In this document: one piece after another, positions 22,770 to 27,908 of the stretch
Position numbering within the stretch: the first letter of the stretch is position 1
Layout of the letters: each line of letters starts with the position of its first letter
NCBI GenBank assembly: GCA_041178405.1
Contig: JBEGVK010000207.1
Coordinates: 1-30,547 of the forward strand
Source of the DNA: UBA668 sp041178405
GTDB taxonomy: Bacteria; Actinomycetota; Acidimicrobiia; Acidimicrobiales; Ilumatobacteraceae
Direction of reading: 5' to 3'
Length of the DNA stretch: 30,547 nucleotides
Notes under the pieces: generated by a model
Seen by the model: only the letters and a program-made list of their open reading frames with translations
Databases searched by the model: none
Told to the model about the DNA's origin: nothing
Position numbers and translations under genes: made by a program

Positions 22770-23663
22770 ATGCGAGTAGTCATCTCGGGTGCAACTGGAC
22801 TCATCGGCACCGCCCTCTGTGCGACCCTGTCCGACGCCGGCCACGACGTCGTCCGTCTCGTGCGCCGCAATGCCACGGCGAATGACATCCTCTGGGATCC
22901 GGCCAGGCGATCGATGCCAGCCGGTGCTCTCAGTGGCGCCGATGCGGTGGTGCATCTCGCTGGCGCCGGAATCGGCGACCGGCGGTGGTCCGACAGTTAC
23001 CGGCGCGAGATCCTCGAGAGCCGCACCGCCTCGACATCGATGCTCGCCGATGCGGTCGCCACTACCGAGGACGGTCCTCGAGTCTTCCTCAGCGGCAGCG
23101 CCATCGGCTACTACGGCGCAACCGGCGACGAACAGCTCGACGAGTCGTCGCCCGCCGGCTCTGGGTTCCTCGCCGACGTCTGCGTCCAGTGGGAGGCGGC
23201 CGCCGCACCGGCGGTGCAGGCCGGCGCCCGAGTTGCGTTCCTGCGTACGGGCATCGTCCTGTCACCCGCCGGTGGCGCGCTGAAGAAACTCCTGCCGCTG
23301 TTCACCATCGGCGCCGGCGGCCGATTCGGCAGCGGACGGCAGTGGCAGAGCTGGATCTCCCTGCCCGACGAGGTCGGCGCCATCGTCCATCTGCTCACCA
23401 CCGAGGTCAGCGGGCCCGTAAACCTCACGGCACCGAGTCCACTCACGAACGCCGAATTCACCAAGGTGCTGGCATCGGTGATGCGCCGACCCGCCCTGCT
23501 GCCGGTGCCGCGGATCGGACCGGCGCTGTTGCTGGGCGGCGACCTTGCTGATGCGCTGCTCTACACGGGTCAGCGTGTCATGCCCGGCGTGCTGTCTCGC
23601 TCCGGCTACCAGTTTCAGCATCCCACGCTCGAGGTGGCGCTGAGGGCCCTGCTCGGCCGCTGA
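22770..23663 (+). CDS. TIGR01777 family NAD-dependent epimerase/dehydratase-like protein (YfcH-like, DUF1731)
   Basis: A 297-residue extended short-chain dehydrogenase-fold protein. GATGLIGTAL at residues 7-16 binds NAD(P). 'DAVVHLAGAGIGDRRW' and 'SGSAIGYYGATGDEQLDE' are hallmark segments of the TIGR01777/YfcH family, and the C-terminal 'MPGVLSRSGYQFQHPTLEVALRALLG' is the DUF1731 domain. The family is widespread, and its physiological substrate is not established, so only a nucleotide-sugar-epimerase-like oxidoreductase role is stated. The Y of the active site is in YYGATGDE. It stands alone, divergent from the TrkA pair and convergent with the VOC gene. Confidence 0.88.
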   Translation: MRVVISGATGLIGTALCATLSDAGHDVVRLVRRNATANDILWDPARRSMPAGALSGADAVVHLAGAGIGDRRWSDSYRREILESRTASTSMLADAVATTEDGPRVFLSGSAIGYYGATGDEQLDESSPAGSGFLADVCVQWEAAAAPAVQAGARVAFLRTGIVLSPAGGALKKLLPLFTIGAGGRFGSGRQWQSWISLPDEVGAIVHLLTTEVSGPVNLTAPSPLTNAEFTKVLASVMRRPALLPVPRIGPALLLGGDLADALLYTGQRVMPGVLSRSGYQFQHPTLEVALRALLGR

Positions 23664-23702
23664 CGAGGGCAGACGTCGTCGTCGCGGCGGCGCCACCACG
23701 CC

Positions 23703-24188
23703 CTACTGGTCTGACGTGTCGACGCCCGGCCAGCGTGCCAGCGCACCGGCGAGATCGAGACGCCACGTGCCGATCTCGGCTGGCCATTCATCGCGGGGCA
23801 CGGCCCACATCACCTCGAATTCGATGCCGTCCGGATCGCGCGCGTAAAGGCTCTTGCTCACGCCGTGGTCGCTCTCACCGACCAACGCACCTGCCAGCCG
23901 CAGTCGGTCGCGTGCTGCGGCGAGTTCTTCGATCGTCCGTACCTGCCATGCGAGGTGATAGAGGCCGGGGCGAGGTGACATCTGTCCGCCGGCCGACGGC
24001 GCGGCGGACAGACCCACATGGAACAGCCCGAGGTCGTGGTCATTGTCGCTGTCGGGTGCACGGAGGAAGATCGCTGCGTCGCCGATCGCTCCCACGACCT
24101 CGAAGTCGAGCGTGTCGGCATAGAAGCGCGCCGACACTGACGCATCGCTGACATACAGCACCGCATGGTTCAGCCTGACGATTCCCAT
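23703..24188 (-). CDS. VOC superfamily (glyoxalase / extradiol dioxygenase-like) protein
   Basis: A 161-residue protein with two beta-alpha-beta-beta-beta modules of the vicinal oxygen chelate fold. The first module opens 'LNHAVLYVSDASVSARFYADTLDFEVV' with H8. The second has 'GLYHLAWQVRTIEELAAARDRL' with H78 and ends 'SLYARDPDGIEFEVMWAV' with E125. This H-H-E set is the typical divalent-metal triad of glyoxalase I and catechol dioxygenase relatives, so metal-dependent chemistry is likely but the substrate is unknown. The ATG at 24188 is supported by GAGGAGACC just upstream. It lies 73 bases after the YceI gene on the same strand and may share its transcript. Confidence 0.85.
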   Translation of the reverse strand: MGIVRLNHAVLYVSDASVSARFYADTLDFEVVGAIGDAAIFLRAPDSDNDHDLGLFHVGLSAAPSAGGQMSPRPGLYHLAWQVRTIEELAAARDRLRLAGALVGESDHGVSKSLYARDPDGIEFEVMWAVPRDEWPAEIGTWRLDLAGALARWPGVDTSDQ

Positions 24189-24261
24189 CTCGGTCTCCTC
24201 GCTACGTCGATCTCGTGTCGTTCAACCCAACCGGCCCGACCTGCCTGGCCGACAGCACCGG

Positions 24262-24804
24262 TCAGGCCCTGACAGCCTCGATGGCGAGCGACAGCTTCAC
24301 CTTGTCGCCGACCACGACACCGCCGGTCTCGAGCGCAGCATTCCACTCGAGCCCCCACTCCTTGCGACTCACCTCGGCCTCGGCGCTGAATCCGGCCCGA
24401 ACGGCGCCCCACGGATCGGTCGCCACGCCCTCGAACTCGAGCTCCCAGTCGACCGGCTTCGTGATGCCGCAAATGGTGAGCTGCGTGTGGAGCACGTAGT
24501 CGTCGCCGTCGGGCTCGAGGCCTGTTGACACGAGGCGCATCTGCGGATGCTCGTCGACGGCGAAGAAGTCGCCACTGCGGAGATGCCCGTCGCGTCCGTC
24601 GTCGTGGGTGGTGATCGATGCGGTCTGCACGGTGGCCTCGACCGACGACTGCAGCGGATCGGCTGCGACGGTGACGCTGCCAGCGAAATCGGTGAACCGG
24701 CCGTTGACCTTCGAGATCATCAGGTGGCGGACGGTGAACTCGAGACTGCTGTGCGTCGGATCGACATTCCAGGTGCCGGGAGTGAGGGAGGAGAGGTTCG
24801 ACAT
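24262..24804 (-). CDS. YceI family lipid-binding-like protein
   Basis: A 180-residue YceI-domain protein, an eight-stranded beta-barrel related to lipocalin-like isoprenoid binders. Signatures are 'GTWNVDPTHSSLEFTVRHLMISKVNGRFTDFAGSV' (about 10-44), 'SITTHDDGRDGHLRSGDFFAVDEHPQM' (about 64-90) and 'EWGLEWNAALETGGVVVGDKVKLSLAIE'. It has no signal peptide, unlike the periplasmic E. coli protein, so it should be cytosolic. The ATG at 24804 follows an AAAGGAAC site, and the homology begins there. It is divergent from a MarR gene, an arrangement common in actinobacteria, so MarR control is likely. Confidence 0.9.
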   Translation of the reverse strand: MSNLSSLTPGTWNVDPTHSSLEFTVRHLMISKVNGRFTDFAGSVTVAADPLQSSVEATVQTASITTHDDGRDGHLRSGDFFAVDEHPQMRLVSTGLEPDGDDYVLHTQLTICGITKPVDWELEFEGVATDPWGAVRAGFSAEAEVSRKEWGLEWNAALETGGVVVGDKVKLSLAIEAVRA

Positions 24805-24850
24805 GGCTGCTGGTTCCTTTGTTCGGCCGCACGGTCGTGCGGACTGGGTC

Positions 24851-24879
24851 ACCATATCCCGATTTACTTGTGCTCGCAA
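24851..24879 (-). promoter_or_regulatory. yceI promoter: -35 TTGCGA, 17-base spacer, -10 TATGGT
   Basis: On the minus strand TTGCGA (24879-24874) and TATGGT (24856-24851) are separated by exactly 17 bases, giving a leader of about 40 bases that holds the ribosome binding site. The -35 lies inside the MarR-type dyad, so a bound repressor would block it. Confidence 0.5.
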
Positions 24880-24897
24880 CTATTTACTATCGCAAGT
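24866..24897. promoter_or_regulatory. Candidate MarR operator between yceI and marR-like genes
   Basis: The outer arms ACTTGTG (24866-24872) and CGCAAGT (24891-24897) pair at 6 of 7 positions. Inside, TCGCAA occurs twice as a direct repeat (24874-24879 and 24890-24895), 16 bases apart. The AT-rich block overlaps the yceI -35 and the -35 area of the marR-like gene. Binding by the adjacent MarR protein is inferred. Confidence 0.45.
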
Positions 24898-24903
24898 CTT
24901 CGC

Positions 24904-24909
24904 TACGCT
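24904..24909 (+). promoter_or_regulatory. -10 hexamer TACGCT, leaderless-type promoter of the marR-argJ pair
   Basis: TACGCT ends 6 bases before the ATG at 24916 with no Shine-Dalgarno. The MarR-type dyad ends 6 bases upstream of it. Confidence 0.5.
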
Positions 24910-24915
24910 CAGCGC

Positions 24916-25401
24916 ATGGCATCACCACCGGTGCGCACCCACTGGCTCGACGAGACCGAACAGGCCCAGTGGCGAACGTTCGTCCACGCCGTGACCGATC
25001 TGATGACCGACCTCGAGGCCGATCTCGCACCACATGGCCTCACCAACGGCGACTACGGCGTCCTCGTGCTGCTCAGCGAGGCGCCCGATTCACAGTTGCG
25101 AATGTGCGACCTCGCCGCCGAACTGCAGCTCTCCCCCAGCGGGCTCACCCGACGCCTCGACGGCCTCGTCCGCAGCGGATGGGTCGAACGTGCAGCGTGC
25201 TCGCATGACCGACGCGTCACCTTTGCGCGGCTCACCGCCGACGGCAGGCGCAAGCTCGACGCTGCAGCACCCGACCATGTCGACAGCGTCCGCCGGCACT
25301 TGCTCGAGCCGCTCGGACCCAGGGGCGTCGAGCAACTGGGCATGCTCATGGGCAGGGTTCGAGAACGCCAGCTCGCCGATCGACGCGGGGCAGCGACATG
25401 A
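24916..25401 (+). CDS. MarR family winged-helix transcriptional regulator
   Basis: A 161-residue dimeric regulator. Helical dimerisation ends flank a winged helix at about residues 40-110: 'LTNGDYGVLVLLSEAPDSQLRMCDLAAELQLSPSGLTRRLDGLVRSGWVERAACSHDRRVTFARLTADGRRKL'. The DNA-recognition helix is LSPSGLTRRLDGL and the wing contains the conserved DRR (SHDRRVTF). It is divergent from yceI over a dyad that it probably binds, and its stop overlaps the ATG of the ArgJ-like gene (ATGA at 25398-25401). The ligand is unknown; MarR proteins usually answer phenolic or oxidant signals. Confidence 0.9.
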   Translation: MASPPVRTHWLDETEQAQWRTFVHAVTDLMTDLEADLAPHGLTNGDYGVLVLLSEAPDSQLRMCDLAAELQLSPSGLTRRLDGLVRSGWVERAACSHDRRVTFARLTADGRRKLDAAAPDHVDSVRRHLLEPLGPRGVEQLGMLMGRVRERQLADRRGAAT

Positions 25402-26558
25402 CGTCGCTCCCGTCCGGCTTCACCGCACACGTCGCCAATGTCGGCATCAAGGACTCCACCGACGACCTCACCGTCGTCGTCTGCAGCGCATCGTGCCCGG
25501 CAGCAGGCGTCTTCACGCGCAGCTCCTTCGCTGGGCCGAGCGTGCAGGTCAGCCGCCGCCATATCTCCGACGGCCGCGCCCGCGCTGTCGTGGTCGTGTC
25601 GAAGAACGCGAACGTCGCCACGGGCGACCAGGGCCTGCGTGACGCCGACGACATCACGATCGCCATCGCCCGGCGGCTCGGGTGCCTGCCATCTGAGGTC
25701 CTCATCGCCAGCACTGGCGTCATCGGGCGCCACCTGCCGATGGACCGAATCCTCGCCGGCATCGACCTCGTGCCGATCCCGCCGACATCCACCGATGCCC
25801 TCGCGGTCGCCCGCGGCATCATGACCACCGACACGGTGAGCAAGTGGGCCGAATCGCCGATCGCCGGGTCGGATGCACGTGTAGTGGGCGTCGCCAAGGG
25901 CGTCGGGATGATCGAACCCGACATGGCAACGATGATCGCCCTGGTCTTCACTGACGCAGCACTGCCGCCAGCCGAGCTCAACGACGTGTTCCGGCGAGTC
26001 GTCGACCGCACGTTCAACTGCGTGTCCGTCGACTCCGACACCTCCACCAGCGACACTGCGATCGTCCTGGCAAGCGGGCACGCTGGCCCAGTCGAGCCCA
26101 CCGCCTTCGAGACAGCGCTCGGCACAGTGTGCGAGTCGCTCACCCGGCAGATCGCCCGCGACGGCGAGGGCGCCGAGACGCTCATCGAGGTCACCGTCGA
26201 TGGTGCTGCGTCCGTTGCCCAGGCACGCCGCGTGGCCAAGGCAATCGTGAACTCACCCCTCGTCAAGACCGCTGTGCACGGCGCCGATCCCAATTGGGGC
26301 AGGGTGGCGATGGCAGTCGGCAAGAGCACGACGTCCGACGAGGTCGACCAGTCAGCCGTCGTCATCCGCTTCGGCGACCTCGAGGTCTACCCCGCCTCGC
26401 TCGACGACGCAGGGCTCGCCGCGCTCAGCCGGTACATGCGCGGCGACGAGGTGCGCATCCATGTCACCCTCGCACCCGAGGGAAGCGCCTCGGCCACGGT
26501 GTGGGGCTGCGACCTCACCGACGGCTATGTGCGGATCAACGCCGACTACACGACCTAG
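25398..26558 (+). CDS. argJ: ArgJ / ornithine acetyltransferase family, resembling the OAT2 (clavulanic-acid ORF6) branch
   Basis: A 386-residue Ntn-type acetyltransferase. It matures by self-cleavage before T178 in KGVGMIEPDMATM (167-179). The oxyanion-hole STGVIG is at 105-110 and the family C-terminus GYVRINADYTT is intact. ArgJ moves acetyl from N-acetylornithine to glutamate in the arginine cycle. Segments such as 'GVFTRSSFAGPSV', 'KNANVATG', 'DRTFNCVSVDSDTSTSDTA' and 'VKTAVHGADPNWGRVAMA' are conserved, and the wording resembles OAT2-type paralogues as much as core ArgJ. No argC, argB or argD gene lies in the window. It overlaps the MarR gene by ATGA. Arginine biosynthesis is one option and a dedicated acyl transfer is the other. 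Confidence 0.85.
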   Translation: MTSLPSGFTAHVANVGIKDSTDDLTVVVCSASCPAAGVFTRSSFAGPSVQVSRRHISDGRARAVVVVSKNANVATGDQGLRDADDITIAIARRLGCLPSEVLIASTGVIGRHLPMDRILAGIDLVPIPPTSTDALAVARGIMTTDTVSKWAESPIAGSDARVVGVAKGVGMIEPDMATMIALVFTDAALPPAELNDVFRRVVDRTFNCVSVDSDTSTSDTAIVLASGHAGPVEPTAFETALGTVCESLTRQIARDGEGAETLIEVTVDGAASVAQARRVAKAIVNSPLVKTAVHGADPNWGRVAMAVGKSTTSDEVDQSAVVIRFGDLEVYPASLDDAGLAALSRYMRGDEVRIHVTLAPEGSASATVWGCDLTDGYVRINADYTT

Positions 26559-26561
26559 TCG

Positions 26562-27343
26562 TCATTTCGGCGGCATGCGGATGCCGCCGTCGACCCTGAT
26601 CGTCTCGGCGTTGAGGTAGCTGTTCGTGACGCACTCGACGACCACCGAGGCGAGCTCCTCGGGATGGCCGAGACGCTGCGGGAACAGCACCCCCTTCTGC
26701 AGATTCGCCTTGAACTGCTCGCTCGCGTCGCCCTGGCCGTAGATCGGCGTGTCGATCAGCCCCGGCGCAACCGTGTTCACCCGGACGCCCACCGCCGCAA
26801 GGTCGCGTGCAATCGGCAGCGTCATGCCGACAACGCCGCCCTTCGACGCCGAATATGACGCCTGCCCGATCTGGCCGTCGAACGCTGCCACCGAGGCGAT
26901 GTTGACGATGGCGCCGCGCTCGCCGTTGTCCATCGGCTCGGTCGTGCTCATCGCTGTCGCAGCGATGCGGATGCAGTCGAACGTGCCGATGAGGTTGATG
27001 GCGATGACCTTCTTGAAGGCATCGAGGTTCGCGGCTGACTCGTAGGCGCCGTCCTTGCCGACGGTGCGCTGGGCCCATCCGATGCCTGCAGAGTTCACGA
27101 GCACCCGCAGCGGGCCCATGCTCTTGGCCATCTCCACGGCGTTCACGATGTCGTCGGTGCTCGTGACGTCGACCGCGCAGAAGGCGCCGCCGATCTCCGA
27201 GGCCAACGCCTGGCCCTTCTCCGACTGGTGGGCAGGTCGGCGACGACGACCCTGGCTCCCCTCGCTGCGAGGAGGCGGGCCGAGGCGGCGCCGATGCCGG
27301 AGGCACCGCCCGTGACGATTGCGACTGCACCGTTGATGTCCAT
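26562..27343 (-). pseudogene. HSD10-type short-chain dehydrogenase gene broken by a single frameshift
   Basis: The gene begins MDINGAVAIVTGGASGIGAA with an intact TGxxxGIG cofactor loop and ends in 'SVAAFDGQIGQASYSASKGGVVGMTLPIARDLA' (catalytic YSASK) and 'IRVDGGIRMPPK', hallmarks of type II 3-hydroxyacyl-CoA dehydrogenase (HSD17B10-like), which oxidises (3S)-hydroxyacyl-CoA. The first 37 or so codons and the rest are in different frames. The break falls at about 27225-27235, after VVVADLP. Adding one base there restores 'ADLPTQSEKGQALASEIGG', giving about 261 residues. Both halves look conserved, so a recent mutation or a one-base assembly error in a short C-run (ACCCAG read as ACCAG) is likely. 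Its start has a leaderless-type -10, and its end is 3 bases from the argJ stop. Confidence 0.8.
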
Positions 27344-27349
27344 GCGCCG

Positions 27350-27355
27350 ACCCTA
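27350..27355 (-). promoter_or_regulatory. -10 hexamer TAGGGT, leaderless-type promoter of the HSD10-like gene
   Basis: On the minus strand TAGGGT ends 6 bases before the ATG at 27343, again with no Shine-Dalgarno. An intact promoter argues against long-standing decay of the frameshifted gene. Confidence 0.5.
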
Positions 27356-27393
27356 TGCGCCGGACGCCCGGCACCACCAAGCCGAGCGGCCGA

Positions 27394-27855
27394 TCACGCC
27401 CCCTGCGCCGCAGCCACGGCGAGGCGGTCGACCAAGTCGTTCATCGGATCGCCGCTGTGCCCCTTCACCCACCTGAACTCCGGCTGGCGCTCGGCGACGA
27501 GTTCGACGAGCGGCATCCACAGGTCGGTGTTGGCCACAGGCTCCCGCTTGGAGTTCTTCCATCCGTTCGCCTTCCAGCGCACCCACCACCGATCGCGGAA
27601 GCAGTGCACCACATACGTGCTGTCGCTGACCACGACGAGTGGTCCCTCCAGCGACTGCACCGCCTCGATGACGGCACGGAGCTCCATCCGCTGGTTGGTC
27701 GTCGATCGCTCGCCACCTGCGCCGCTCGGCGAGCCCTCTGGCGACACCGCCCACGCCCATCCGCCCGGGCCCGGGTTCCCCGAGCAGGCCCCGTCGGTGT
27801 AGACGACAGTCGGCTGGCGAGCCGGGGAGGACACTCGATCAGGCAGCGAAGTCAC
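27394..27855 (-). CDS. rnhA: Ribonuclease HI
   Basis: A 153-residue RNase HI that cuts the RNA strand of RNA-DNA hybrids using two metal ions. The DEDD carboxylates are all visible: D21 in VYTDGACSGNPG, E58 in NQRMELRAV, D78 in VVSDSTYVV and D143 in NDLVDRLA. H133 of VKGHSG and the basic handle 'RDRWWVRWKANGWKNSKREP' (about 87-106) are also present, so it is the bacterial E. coli-like type. The start is GTG at 27855, supported by a TAGTGT hexamer 6 bases upstream; an in-frame GTG at codon 8 is possible. It is divergent from aceE with 53 bases between the starts. Confidence 0.93.
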   Translation of the reverse strand: MTSLPDRVSSPARQPTVVYTDGACSGNPGPGGWAWAVSPEGSPSGAGGERSTTNQRMELRAVIEAVQSLEGPLVVVSDSTYVVHCFRDRWWVRWKANGWKNSKREPVANTDLWMPLVELVAERQPEFRWVKGHSGDPMNDLVDRLAVAAAQGA

Positions 27856-27861
27856 GCGGCG

Positions 27862-27867
27862 ACACTA
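27862..27867 (-). promoter_or_regulatory. -10 hexamer TAGTGT, leaderless-type promoter of rnhA
   Basis: On the minus strand TAGTGT ends 6 bases before the GTG at 27855 with no Shine-Dalgarno. It supports the longer start. Confidence 0.45.
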
Positions 27868-27908
27868 CGGGCCGCACGCTCGCGACGGGTCGATGGCAGA
27901 CTCAGTGC

